This document shows, one piece after another, positions 13,486 to 25,406 of a stretch of 64,000 bases of DNA (its first letter is position 1; each line of letters begins with the position of its first letter). Source of the stretch: Zanthoxylum bungeanum (taxonomy: Eukaryota; Streptophyta; Magnoliopsida; Sapindales; Rutaceae); contig SKCR01021112.1 in assembly GCA_019454045.1 (NCBI GenBank), positions 1-64,000 of the forward strand. The letters run 5' to 3'. Position numbers and translations under genes: made by a program. The notes below the pieces were generated by a model. It had not been told where the DNA came from. It saw only the letters and a program-made list of their open reading frames with translations, and made no database searches.

Positions 13486-13697
13486 TGCGGTTTACAATCT
13501 GATGGAGCAGGTTTGCTTAGTCAACAGCAAAGCGGTAACACTTCGTTCTATTTTATTTTTTATTTTTGTTTATTTTATTTCAGTCTCAATTTTCATTTTT
13601 GATTTCTTTTTAATTATTTATTTTTAAGTTTATTCTTTTATTATATTATTATTATTATTATTATTTTTGTTTTTCGTTTTATTTGTGTTTAAATTGC

Positions 13698-15367
13698 ATG
13701 CCTAGACGTAGGGATAGGTTTGGTAGATTTGTTAGGACTGAAGAGGAAAATTCAGACTCAGAGTTTATTTGACAATCTCTTTACCACACCCTCCACGTCT
13801 AGCGCATGTACTATGAGTGAGTACGAGAGACCCCTATGAGAACTCTTGAGGAGTACCTCCACCCAACTCGCACAGCTACACCGTCGTGCATCATGTTTCC
13901 TCATAATGCACAAGACTGAAATGATACAGTATCTCCCAACCTTTCATGGTTTGGAGAACGAGAATCATTATGTGCACATTAGAAAGTTTGAAGAGGTTGT
14001 AGCAACTTTCCATGACCGGTTTGGAACCACTGACACAATTAGGCTTAAGTTCGTCCCCTTGCCCTTAAGGATAGAACTAAAAGCTGATTGTATTCTCTAA
14101 GACCTCGGTCAATAGGATCATGGGGCGAGATGACATATGTATTCTTTAATAAATACTTCTCACACTATAAGACGAATGCCTTGAAAAGAAAAATATCTAC
14201 CTTCTCCCAAAAATACAGTGAAACCCTTTATCAAACATGAGAGAGGTATAAGAAGATGTTAGCAAGTTTTCCTCACCATGGATATGAGAGTTGGCTCTTA
14301 GTGAGCTATTTTTATGATGGTTTAACCCCTAAAGAGCGCCAATTCGTGAAGACAATATGCAATGGTGAGTTCATCTGAAAGGACCTTAATGAGGCGTTAG
14401 AGCACTTAAATGAATTAGCTGAGAAATATCACATTTGGACTGGACCTAATGCCATTTATAACACTGATATGACACACCCAACTCCTTTTAGTAGAGGAAT
14501 ACACCACTTTAGGGAAGATGATAGCCTTAAGGCACAAGTTGAGTTATTAACTAGACATTTAGGAACCATAAAAGCTAAGGATAGTCAGACTATGCATGTA
14601 GTAGCCCATTTAGAACCTCAAAGGGTATGCTTTGTGTGTAAGGGAACTGACCATCTAGCCCAAGAGTGCCCGATATATGGTGAGATGAGGGGCACATATG
14701 AGGAACACTGCAACACTTTAGGGATGTACAAGAAACCATACACACCTTATTCAGATACCTATAATCCCAGTTGGCAGAACCATCCCAATCTTAGTTGGAA
14801 ACATGAGTCTTATCAGCCTACCCAGACACCAGAAACCAAAGGTTATAGTGCCCCCCAGTATCATACACCTACCATTCCTAGGAATTCCTTAGAGGATACT
14901 GTGCAAGTATTTATGGAGGCCCAGAGCAAAACTAATCAAAGGTTTGAGTCACTGATAACTTAGATAGTTGAAGGCAATAATGAGAGATTAAGAGTCAAGT
15001 CTCTAAGTTAACGAATGCCCTGAGTGTGCAAGAACAAGGAAAATTCAAATCTCAGGCTCAACCAAATCCACAAGGGCAACACATGTCACAGACTGATCAT
15101 GAGGTATCCAATGTAAGAGGTGTTAATGCCATAATCACTAGGAGTGGTAAGGATGTAGGATTGCAGGACACTTCCAACACTCCAGGAGCCAGTAAGAATA
15201 GTAATGAAAATACCCCTCAGGCAGATCAAGAGACACATTTCCCAGTTAGAGTACCCTTTCGTCAGGCACTTAGGCCCATAGCGAGAGATACAAACCCAAA
15301 TGGTGAGATCCTAGAACATCTTAAGAAAATAAAGATTAACCTTCCGTTGTTACATGTGATAAAATAA
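13698..15367 (+). pseudogene. Element A gag (degenerate)
   Basis: The ATG at 13698 opens an Arg-rich start (MPRRRDRFGRFV). The Ty3/gypsy gag core follows in pieces: YLPTFHGLENENHYVHIRKFEE (about 13930-14000), then YFSHYKTNALKRKISTFSQK, then HHGYESWLLVSYFYDGLTP (about 14275-14330). A zinc knuckle CFVCKGTDHLAQEC (C-x2-C-x4-H-x4-C, about 14628-14670) is followed by the typical Tyr/Pro/Asn-rich YNPSWQNHPNLSW. The last part (15026-15367) is a Gln-rich linker containing NAIITRSGK, a usual gag-protease junction motif. There are several stops and shifts, e.g. near 13769, 14098, 14378, 14961 and 15008. In the family this protein forms the virus-like particle. Confidence 0.85.
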
Positions 15368-15925
15368 GTTCTCACTTATGCGAAGGTTTTAAAGGATTTA
15401 TGCATCATAAAGAGAAAACACCATGTGAAGAAGACTGCATTCTTGACAGAGCAGGCTAGTGCAGTAATTGAACAGAGGACTCCACCAAAATATAAAGATC
15501 CAGGGTGTCTACCATTACTTGGTCACATTAGCACACATGATTTCAGTCAAGCTTTATTAGATTTAGGTGCTAGTGTTAATCTTATGTCATATTCTATTTA
15601 TATGCAGTTAGGGCTTGATGAGATTAAACCTATATCTATATTTTTACAGTTAGCTGACCGATCTATCAGAGCACCGCGAGGTGTATTTGAGGATTTTAGT
15701 TCAAATCAATAAATTCTATTACCCTATTGATTTCCTGATCTTAGATACTCAGTCTGTGGTTAACACTGAGTCAAAAATTCCGTCTTCTATCTTTGGTAGA
15801 CGTTTTCTTGCTACAGCTAATGCCCTTATTAATTGTAGGAATGGTCTCATGAAGCTATCATTGGGAATATGACACTGGAAATAAATATTTTCATTGTTGA
15901 CAAAACAACAAGTGCTGATGAGTGC
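15368..15925 (+). pseudogene. Element A aspartic protease (degenerate)
   Basis: FSQALLDLGASVNLMSYSIY (about 15542-15600) holds the protease active-site region (D-L-G-A-S in place of the more common D-T/S-G, as usual in this gypsy group). LQLADRSIRAPRGVFED follows; then, in another frame after a shift near 15695, come DFLILDTQS and GRRFLATANALINCRNGLMKLS (about 15738-15870). In the family the enzyme processes gag-pol. No RT follows; the next 300 bp contain only stops. Confidence 0.85.
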
Positions 15926-16232
15926 TAATAATAACATACAGTACTTAGACACAGTCTTAAACAGCTTCTTCACAATATGAATCACACCCTCCCTAACTGA
16001 AATTGACCCCAAAGAACCGTAATAGTAAAATGAGGAAAAAGAGAGTAGTGCTCATTATGAAGATGCTCATTGGGAAGCTAAAAGGAGATTGAAATAGATG
16101 CAATGTCAACCCAATCTCCACCACCAGACCCTGAGGAGGAGATAAATTAACAGCAATAGCTTGACAAAACTTCTTTCTCATGCCTTATCAGTTCATACAT
16201 GGAAGCCACCAGTGACAACATTACGTGGTTAC
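15926..16232 (+). other. Element A: remnant between protease and the B insertion
   Basis: No domain is recognisable and there are stops in all frames. It ends at GTTAC (16228-16232), the target site duplicated around element B. Confidence 0.6.
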
Positions 16233-18057
16233 TGTTGGACAATTATGACCCATTACATCACTATTATAAGGAACATTGTGTTTTTGTACAAATTAACTAT
16301 GTGACAAAAGGAAATTGCTATTTTATCATTATTGTAATTAGATTACTTGGATATATATTAATGATAAAAGTCCATATGGTTAAATCAGAGTAACAAGATA
16401 TGAGACAATATTAATCCACGAACGGTTTAATCATTAAATATCCATAGTCGAAGTATTATCGAGACTAGACATTGATAATGCGGAATAGACTAGTATTACA
16501 CTTGTGCGCGTTATGGAAGCTTAACGACATATTTCTCATATATTTAGGTATTAGATACTTATGCAAGTGTAATAAGAGGTTTTGTTAGCTATTGGACCGG
16601 GAACAGTTCGCTCTGGATAGACCCACTCGGAATCCCATTGGTAGTATGAATGTGTTTATGAGAATCCGAATCAGGGTAGGTGTATGTGATCTTTAACCTG
16701 AGACTTACGTCGCTATTACTTGCGACAATCAATTTACTTTGGTATTTGTCGTCTGGAGCTTTAACATGTTCTATGTACGCCTGTATTGGGTTTACTGAGA
16801 ATCGTAGTGTATTGGATGTGATGTCAAGATGTGAGTATCACTTCAGTAATATGGAGATGATGGTCACACATGATACATAACTATAACTCTAAAAGCTGCA
16901 GCTATCAGGATAATATGACTAGGTCATGACTTCCCGATTACATAGATTAGTTACACGGGATCCGATATATGCTTCGTACATGGCAGACACAAAGCCAGCC
17001 CTAGGCCTAGCATGTGACATCCGATACTGGATCGTATTACGTATTACATAGTATTACTACGCATGATACAAATGATATTCATCGGTGAATATTTCTGGAG
17101 AATTGGGTAGGCACGGTGCTTTGCTAGAAGCCAACCATGTCTTGTAAATCGGTGAGAACGTGGTACGAGGTACGCACGTGTTTGGATAGTCTGATAGCCG
17201 TATTTACTGCCAATATATCCAAGAATCTATTGGGTCTCTTCCCAAAGATTCACCAATGACATTTGACTCAAATAGAATTAATCTGGGATTAATCATGAGA
17301 GATAATTAATCTGGGATTAAATTCGTATGGAAGAGAGAACGCGATTAATTTAGAATTAATCGATAAAATAAATTTAATTGTTAAATTGGATTTTTCTATT
17401 TTATTTATTTTTGGGGCTTAAATAATATTTCAGATATATTAATTGAAATCAGATTTCAACACGAAATTAAAATTTGATTTTAATTGGGGGAACGAATTAA
17501 TTTAGAATTAATTCGTAAGCGACTATCGTAATTATTTTGCGAGGCATAATTATTTAATTAAATTGGATTTAATTATGTCACGACGACAAATTCGTTTAAT
17601 CGGAATTAAACGAACCCGATAAAATTTCCCGTGACTTAGTTGTGTGTTGGAGAAGCCAACTTAAATTTTGAATTTAAAAGTGGTGGGACCACTTGACTTA
17701 CATCAAATGTCAAATTTTGATGGAAGTAGTTGGCTTAATTAATGTAAAGCATTAATAACTCAACCACCAAGTCTTGGCACGACACAACACTTTCTTCCTC
17801 TCTTTCCTCCTTGGCCGAATTCATCTCCCATGGAAGTGAAATTTTTGCTTCAAAAAATTTCATCAAAGCTAGCACTTGGAGGAGTCATTTGAGGTGATAG
17901 GGAAACTCACCCAATGACAAACAACAAACTTAGAGCTTCATACAAATAAATTTTGAAATTTCACCAAATAACAATGTAAGTGATTCCGCCACTTTTCTTG
18001 TTAATTTCACACTTAAAATCACATTTAGGATCTTGTGGCATGTCTTAGAGACTAACA
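16233..18057 (+). repeat. 5' LTR of element B
   Basis: Near-identical to 43072-44898 over its full length. It starts TGTTGGACAATTATGACCC and ends GAGACTAACA. It includes direct repeats of the type ATTAATCTGGGATTAA (about 17276-17320). Differences between the two LTRs are scattered substitutions and short indels. Confidence 0.92.
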
Positions 18058-18058
18058 A

Positions 18059-18072
18059 TGGTATCTAGAGCC
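18059..18072 (+). other. Primer-binding site of element B (initiator tRNA-Met type)
   Basis: TGGTATCTAGAGCC, one base after the LTR; the consensus copia site is TGGTATCAGAGCC, so one base is inserted. Confidence 0.8.
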
Positions 18073-20377
18073 TTCTAAATATGATTTTGAAATATAGGGT
18101 TCATAAACTTTAATTAGGTATTTTGCTTGGAGCATGAAAATTCAAAATTGAGTTGTTAATTGATGTTAGATGATGATAACTTGGAGTTATGCATTGTTGG
18201 ATTGTTGAAAAATTGATTGGATCAAATTTCCCTAAATTCCCTATCATGGCCGAAACTTACCCTAGATTTACTCATGGTGATTTTTTAAATTTTGCCACTT
18301 GGATGTGTTAATGGCATGAAATAAATGTTGAATGTTGATTTTATTGGATTAGAATCAAATTGGATGTTATTTTTTATCATTGTCGTGAGAAGCATGTTTG
18401 TTGGAGACTTGATTTTGCTTCAATTTGTGTTGGACATGAATTGAAATGATAAGCATGATTAATTAGATTAATTAATATTTTGGAAATGTTAGATTAATTA
18501 ATTAGTTATGTTAATTACACTTAAATTAGATTAATGTAATATTTGAATATTGTATTAATGTAAATTAGTCACTAAAATATTAATTGGGCTAATTTGGTAT
18601 ATTTGGATTAATGGGCTTGGTTGGGCCAAGTTTGGTTGTGGACAATTGGGTTGGATCCAATTGGGCCATAAACTATTTCCATAAAAGTCCAAGATGTGAC
18701 TTTTATGCCTTTAATTATATAATGGCTCTAATGGGCCAAAATTAATTTATGGCATATGGTGATTCCTAAATGGGCCAATGCATTATGGGTTTGATCCATA
18801 ATGGCCAAAATTTCATGCCTAAAGAATTAATTAAAGCCCATTGGACCTAATAGAAATGGCATTGGATGCTAAATGGGCCTTTGAGACCATTTGGATTGGA
18901 TTTGGAATCCCAGTCAATAAATGCATTATATAATAAATGTAATTGTTTAATTTGGAATTTATTGAATACAATTTAAATTGGATTTAATATTGTAGTTCGA
19001 CATAATTCAAGAATACTTACTTTGAGTATTTATTCTTAAATGAGTTGGACTCGCGCAAATCAAATCGTTGTATGAACATTGGATGGTCATTAATTGAAGA
19101 ATTAATTAATTGGCTTAAATTGATTGACAACATGCTATGTGTGAATGCTTGGATGTATTTGTTTGAATAATGTATATCAGATGGATATTAGATGGGTGTG
19201 GGCAATTTTGGAAATTGCTGTAAATATTGTATTTATTTGAAATTGGACCTGCGCGTCCAGCCTATCACCTCTTATTCTCATTGTATTTCTCTTCTCACCA
19301 ATTCCCCTCAATGTAAATGAGGTTTCTTATAGTTTTATGTAATTGGGTGTATTTGAAGAATGTAAAGTGCTAGCGGGCAGGGAGAGAGATTTGTTCCAGG
19401 AATAAAATGTTGTGAATATCCATCCACATATCATTATTATATTTATCGCGCCTTATTATGCTTTTAGAATGCATGTTTAAGGGTGTATGAAGAGACCTAA
19501 TCAAAGATAATAAATTGGTTGCCAATTTATGAAAACACCCTCACATTTAATATTAAGCTTTTCCTTCCATTGTGTGGTTCTCTCTCAAGATCCAAGATTG
19601 GCTTTGATTTGTTGGCCAAAGTCAAGATCATTGTCTATCGCGGATGTGTTTGAACCATGAAAGCTTTGTTAATATCGCATGTCTTGGGCCGTTGTGACTT
19701 GTTGGCCAAAGTCAAGGTCACTACTGTTCATCGACGTGGATTACGAAGTTTTCCCACTGTCAATGGGTCGTGCTTAACTGGAATCATTAAGCTTGTTGAG
19801 CCAAAGCCAAGACTTAGTTGATTTAGAGGAGGAAACAGTTAGGAAATATATTAGATATATGTTTTGGACTTGGATGTCCGCCTACCGGATCTAGGAATTG
19901 GATGAGATCCAATTGATCTTAAAGATCTACCTAGTTAAATTTTATACAGCTTGTTGGCCAAAGTCAAGGTTTTGTATTATTTAACGGGATCCTAGCCCAC
20001 TAGGAAACTAGGTTTCCTGAGTACTCAACGGAGGGTTAGAGGCTCGCCGAAAATTAGTGGGAGGCTAGTATTAAATTTGCAATTTCGTTTAATACTCGTT
20101 AATATGCGCGCTCTATTATTTCTCGTTATTATATATATATTAGTTGGACTAATATTCATTTATTGTTTTCTTTGAACAATTAGACTGTACTCAACATTAC
20201 TCCATTTGTAGTTGGTTATATAGTTGGACTATAGTAACCATTGCATTTGAGTGTATACCCGAAACACTTGATTGGATAATTGGACTATAGCAATCAAAAT
20301 GGCTGGAAAGATAAGCGTTGGGGACATACATAATCAGGTGAGAATGTCTTTAACGACGTAAATTTTTCAGATGGGAA
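18073..20377 (+). other. Element B leader, non-coding, with short repeats
   Basis: A 2.3-kb AT-rich leader. TGGGCC/TGGGCT words cluster at 18606-18880. The word TTGTTGGCCAAAGTCAAG occurs at about 19608, 19698 and 19949, with a diverged copy at about 19790. No coding region was found until the gag region. Confidence 0.7.
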
Positions 20378-21106
20378 ATGAATCTCAGGATAATCCTGGG
20401 AGCTGAGAAGTTGCTCTATGTAATAGAGAGACTTCTCGGGCCTAAGCCCGGACTTGAGCAGCCAATGGAGCATGAGCTTTGGAAGACTCATCGTGATGAT
20501 AACTTTACTGCTCAATCTGTTATGCTTGCTGCAATGACTCCTCAGTTTAGTCGTCAGAACAAAGGATTGGATATTTATGCCATGATGTTGAAGTTGAAGG
20601 ATCTTCATAGATCTAATATTAGATCTCAGAAGTATGATTTGCAGAATAAGCTCTTTCTCTCTCGTATGTCAGAGGGTATATCTTTCGAACACTGCGTGTC
20701 GCAGATGATTGCTGACATCGAACAGTTGGGTCAGCTGGGCATTATCTTCGAGGCCGAGACTTCCATAGATTTGATCTTACAGTCTCTGCCCGACTGCTGG
20801 GGCGGGTTCGTCATGACCTATAACATGATAAACCAAGAGAAATCTCTTGGAGAGTTAATGGATATGCTGAAAGAGGCAGAGCCAGAGCTTCTGAAGGGCA
20901 AGAAGCGCGAGGCGCATCTTACTTCGACATCCAAGAAGGCCAAGGCTTGGCCGAAGACTTCTGGGGGTGTGAAGAAGAAAAAGAAGAAGGGCGAGGCTCA
21001 ATCGTCACAGTCTTCTGGGAAGACAAATGACATATCCCAAGACGTCTGCCTACACTGTGGCAAATGAGGTCACTGGAAGCGTGACTGCCGTAAGTTCAAG
21101 GCGGAC
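20378..21106 (+). pseudogene. Element B gag (copia)
   Basis: The copia gag fold is readable from MNLRIILGAEKLLYVIE through DLILQSLPDCWGGFVMTYNM to a Lys-rich tail. The zinc knuckle CLHCGK-stop-GHWKRDC is split by an in-frame TGA at 21065-21067. Upstream of 20378 the usual start is lost in stops. The length from this start to the knuckle (about 240 aa) fits the family, where the protein packages the element RNA. Confidence 0.88.
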
Positions 21107-21873
21107 TTGAATGAAGCGAAGGTGGGCAAAGCTCCGGCTTTATGTATGTTTGTTATTGAAATAAACATGTCCACTACTAGTTTTAAAATTGGATTTTTGA
21201 TACTGGATGTGGTATTCACATATGTACTAATGTGCATGATCTGCAGATTAGCAGGAGACTGGCTTCAGGAGAGATCGACCTGCGAGTCGAAAATGGGACG
21301 AGAGTCACCATTTTGGCCGTTGGCCCTATGTTTTGAATCTGCCCTCAAGGCATGTACTTACATTAGGCGACTGTAATTTTGTACCTAGTTTGACTAGGAA
21401 TATTATCTCTGTATCTAATTTAACCCGATGCAGGTATACCTTTGTATTCAGGAACACTGGGTGTTTTGTTTATAAAGATGATATTGAGATATGTACAACA
21501 GATATGAATAATGGTCTTTATATTTTGAATATAAACGAATCTCAAACATATAACATGACAAACAAAAAGCTCAAATTGAGTAAAAAGGATGAGACTTATT
21601 TGTGGCATTATCGTCTGGGACACATAAACAAAACTCGTATATCCACACTTTCGAAGAATGAATACTTGGACGGATTTGATCCTAATTCATAGATGTCTGC
21701 AAATCTTATTTGTTAGGGAAATGCCTAAAACATATTTTAGTAGTAAAGGTGTACGTGCCACCGAGCTGTTAGCCATCGTTCATAGTGGCGTATTTGGGAC
21801 CATGTCTAGCCAGGCTAGATGTGGATATGAATACTTTGTAACCTTTACGAGGATGCATCGCGTTATGGTTCTG
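21107..21873 (+). pseudogene. Element B protease, pre-integrase and N-terminal integrase (interrupted)
   Basis: The protease region is frameshifted: FLILD (about 21193) then IDLRVENGTRVTILAVGP. Next come NFVPSLTRNIISVSNL and the GAG-pre-integrase segment YLWHYRLGHINKTRISTL (about 21597-21650). The integrase start reads RATELLAIVHSGVFGTMSSQARCGYEYFVTFT (about 21755-21850). The Asp of the usual HSDV catalytic motif is Gly here. The reading frame is then cut by element C at TGTAT (21874-21878). Confidence 0.85.
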
Positions 21874-21878
21874 TGTAT

Positions 21879-23924
21879 TGATGAGCGGAAAATATATCAA
21901 TATTTACCCGCCCTTTTACTTAATATTTTGTTTAGTTTCTCTCGGGTTTGATGAACGTTTTTGATATGTTTTATTTTATTTTGCAGATAAAATAATATCG
22001 GGACTCAATGAAATCATTTAGGATGAAATGTGGATCAAATAAGGGCAATTATTGGACTTGATATATTAATTTTGGAGATTGGAAACTTGAAAGGTCGTTT
22101 TTGACGAAGTGCAGTTTGGAAATTCCAGTTTTGCGCATCTGTCGTATTTTGAGCATAACTTTTTACTCCAATATCGGATTGAGCTGATTCAAGTTCCCGA
22201 TTAAAGAAGACTCAAAGATCTACAACTTTGAAAGAGAAAATATTTTCAAATTCTGATGATTTCATGACCGAAATTGATGAACCATCCAGAAGTGTGTGGA
22301 GTGTAATTATTAAAAGTCATTATCAATCATTTTCAAAGCAAAATATTAATTAATTAATAATTAATAAAATTATCAAATCAACACCAAACAAGATAAGAAA
22401 TTATTGGAGCAATTATGGATTTGGTGGAGTAATTAGTGGAGAAATTAATAATGTAATTGGTGGAGAAATTGATTGATGATTTGATGGTGGCAAAATTTGC
22501 CTATAATACCAAGCCATTTCATTTGTAAAATTCATACTTTCTTCTTTGAAATTCTTAATGAATAAATAAGAAGATTGTATCTAGTTTGTTTATTTTTAGT
22601 TTTCAGTAATTAATTTTCAGTTTCGCACTTTCTTTACTTTTCAGTTTTTACTTTCCGCGATTTACTTTTACGCACAGTACTTTTCTTTCTTTAATTTTTC
22701 AGTTTTTTACTTTTCAGTAATGAGGAGGTAATTTCCCAAGCTAGGGTGAAAGGTAATTCTTTTACTGTTACTATTTAGATTAATCTCCCTTAAAAATAAT
22801 ATATTCACTATTTAAAATACTGATTAATAAAGGATACCGCTATATTGGTCGGTTGGCAATTCAATTTAATCTGGTTTAAACCTGACTAATCAAGGATACC
22901 GCCAGATTGGTCGGTTGGTAAATTTATTTTGGTACCGCCCTTTATGGCTGGATTATGGACAAATATTACCGCCTATATGGCTGGTTGGACTTAATTTGAC
23001 TTAATCAGGATACCGCCAGATTGGTCGGTTGGTAATATAATAACAAGTTTATATATTATTTTATTGGAGATTTCTAAATAAGTAGTAGTAAAAGTAATTC
23101 CTTTTACCTTAGCATTTATTTTACTTTTTACTTTATGTCTTTTCTTTTCAGTATTTTTACTTTATGTCTTTTATTTTTCAGTTATTAGTCCTAGTTATGT
23201 GTTGTAACTAAATAGTTATCTGGGGTTGTGATGAATTTCAATATCACCGTTTATAAGGGTTAGATTATAGTTTGGGTATTATAAAGATTTATTTATTGAG
23301 TCTTAATCTTAATGCTTTTTATTAATTGGCCATTAATAAAATTGATTAGGTAAACTTAAAATGAACTAGACATAGGGATTTTAAGTTTAAGACCTTAGAC
23401 TCAATAGCCCACGATCTTCCTTGAGGATAGATAACCCTTTAATAGATTTCCTTACAGGATAGGATATACCTGTCGGGCGAGGGTAGCCATAATTGGAACT
23501 CAATCTTAATGAATCCAGATAATGTGGTTGACATAGGAATATGGTTCAATTGGGTTACACTGGGTATTTGTGTCTGACCATCGACAGATGCTTTCGCATA
23601 ATTTCGTGTTCCAGGTTAATAAATCAATATATTACCCAACTTTAAGATAACCACTTCATCTTAAAATGATATTGGAAGAAATCACAACCCTAGATAGTTT
23701 GTTAATATTGAATTTTCTTAAACCTATTTTCGACAATTTTATTTACTTGCTTTAAATTTAGAATCGTCACCATTTCAAATCAATCATCAACTTGTTAGAT
23801 ATTTAGTATCATTTGACCTCATAAAATTAATAGTTTAGATATTAAGTCCTCGTGGGATCGATATTTTTATACTACTTGAACGATACGTGCGCTTGCGTTA
23901 TACGTGTGTGTTTACGCGCGGTCA
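21879..23924 (+). repeat. 5' LTR of element C
   Basis: Starts TGATGAGCGGAAAATATATC and ends TTTACGCGCGGTCA. The TATA-like CTATAATA is at 22501 (CTATAAATA in the 3' LTR). At 22832-23036 it contains several diverged copies of a repeat whose core is ATACCGCCAGATTGGTCGG, alternating with shorter ACCGCC...TATGGCTGG copies. CT/TTCAG-rich tracts occur at 22610-22710. Confidence 0.93.
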
Positions 23925-23930
23925 AGTTTT

Positions 23931-23948
23931 TGGCGCCGTTGCCGGGGA
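23931..23948 (+). other. Primer-binding site of element C (tRNA-Asp)
   Basis: TGGCGCCGTTGCCGGGGA is an exact complement of the 18-nt 3' end of plant tRNA-Asp, six bases (AGTTTT) after the LTR end. Confidence 0.92.
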
Positions 23949-24060
23949 CTTATATTTCTTGAGTTATTAATTTTGAAGCTATCTAATTTACTTGTATCTA
24001 ATTTTCTTTATTTTATCTGTAATTTTTATTTCTTTCTTTTATTTTCAGGTGGTTAAACAA

Positions 24061-24401
24061 TGGAACACTATTGGGAGATTGAAAGATCAAGAGCTTTACA
24101 AGAAGATACACCCCAAATCTGGGAGCAACAGTCCGGTTTTCTGAGGCCTGTTGTCCAGCCCAACAATTATCACTGGATGCCAGAACCAAGCAATACCACA
24201 TTTGCTCAACAGAATGCAATGGAGAGATGTGAGATATGTGACGGTAACCACCCAAGTAATTATTGCGAGTACAACTACAATCCAGGGTGGCAGAGCTATC
24301 AAAATCCTTCATGGTACGAAGAACCATCATACTTTCCATCTTATCCACCATCCACCTACTATCCTCAACAAAAACCAGAACCATCAGAGAAGAACAATTG
24401 A
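24061..24401 (+). CDS. Element C gag C-terminal-like fragment with one zinc knuckle
   Basis: 113 residues starting MEHYWEIERSRALQ. C57-x2-C60-x3-H64-x4-C69 (CEICDGNHPSNYC) resembles the gag nucleocapsid knuckle with one residue fewer than standard before His. It is followed by the Tyr/Pro/Trp-rich YNPGWQSYQNPSWYEE, as in Athila/Tat gag proteins. The N-terminal capsid part is absent. Near 24390 the frame shifts by one base into the next ORF, so the two were probably one protein. Confidence 0.7.
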
Positions 24402-25339
24402 TTGATATGCTCAAATTTTTTTCCAAGAAACGAGACGAAAAGTTGGATACAATGCTTGAAACAAGCCTGAAGCAACTTGAAAGTATTCAGAGACAATCAG
24501 AATTCATTCAGAGGATGACAGATCAAATGAGACAATTAACAGAAAACCAGAACTACATACCTCAAGAACCAGTTTCAGATGACACTGATGAAGCCTTCAA
24601 GTACCTAGAAATCCACAAAGACACTTCAACAGAGGAGGAGGCTGAGCAGTATCAACAACCAGAGGTATCAGTTCAGGAATCCGAATCGGTAAAGTCTCAA
24701 TTTGACTTTTATTATTCAGATTCTGACGAAGATGAAGCTGATCTTTTTGTACCAACTGCTCCAACAACGGAGGATCAAACTTTCAATCCTCAAAATGAAG
24801 ATCTTGGAGCATGCTTTACCATGATGTTTGAAGAAGATCTATCTGAACCATCCATTCCAGTCATATCAGAGGATGAAGACCTAATGTCAGAAACATCTTT
24901 GCATCCTCTGGTTGACAATTTTGAAGCATGTATTTCACAGATGACCGATGAAGAGCTGAATACAAAAATTTTACAATTCATCTGTGAAGAAAATGTGGAG
25001 CAAGAAACAGAGCAAATGAAGGAGCAAATGTCTGACCTTAATAAAGATCCAGAGCATTCAGGAGAAACATCGCTGTTTTGGGGAGTACAAATTAAAGATA
25101 TCAACCAGAAGCTTGACATAATGGAATTTCCATTCCAAGTCAAGCATCATACGAGACCTCCTGATTTTCTTTCTTTCTTTGCAGGAACCACTGGAGTAAC
25201 AAGGAGCAAAAAGGTGGCACGAGTACTGAATGAGACAAAACTCTTTTTGCCACTTTACCGTTGGAAGAGACCCTTCAAAAGCAACGCTCACGGGATTGTC
25301 TTTAATCGGACATCTAAAATGACATTGAAACCTCCTTAA
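24402..25339 (+). CDS. Element C acidic ORF of unknown function
   Basis: Reads on from the zinc-knuckle fragment after a one-base shift, as about 310 residues (frame of the start at 24263). The first part (about EEQLIDMLKFFSKKRDEKL to MRQLTENQ) is likely coiled coil and matches the position of the gag C-terminal helix. The middle is strongly acidic (DSDEDEADLF, EDEDLMSETS, EEDLSEPS). The end is basic and aromatic (PLYRWKRPFKSNAHG). I do not recognise a domain. It ends at TAA (25337-25339), just before the conserved AGCGCTAGCAGGGAGGCAAC motif. It may be a lineage-specific gag extension. Confidence 0.6.
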
Positions 25340-25354
25340 CAGATAAATTTCAGT

Positions 25355-25406
25355 CACGTCTGGCTGAAGACGAAAAATTTAGCGCTAGCAGGGAGGCAAC
25401 CCATGC
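25355..25406 (+). other. Conserved post-gag motif of the tRNA-Asp elements (copy in C)
   Basis: CTGGCTGAAGACG followed by TTAGCGCTAGCAGGGAGGCA and ACCCATGC. The same block occurs in A (44904-44957) and, on the minus strand, in E (47920-47965), each time just after the last coding region. It contains AGCGCT and GCTAGC palindromes and a GGG...CCC pairing. Confidence 0.8.

Noticed and set aside
16680..16880. A 66-codon frame also found at 43519
   Set aside because: It is part of the B LTR in both copies, with no domain.
23931..23948. Possible tRNA-Asp gene
   Set aside because: Only the 18-nt complement of the tRNA 3' end is present (also at 49474 and 13469), always next to an LTR end; these are primer-binding sites.
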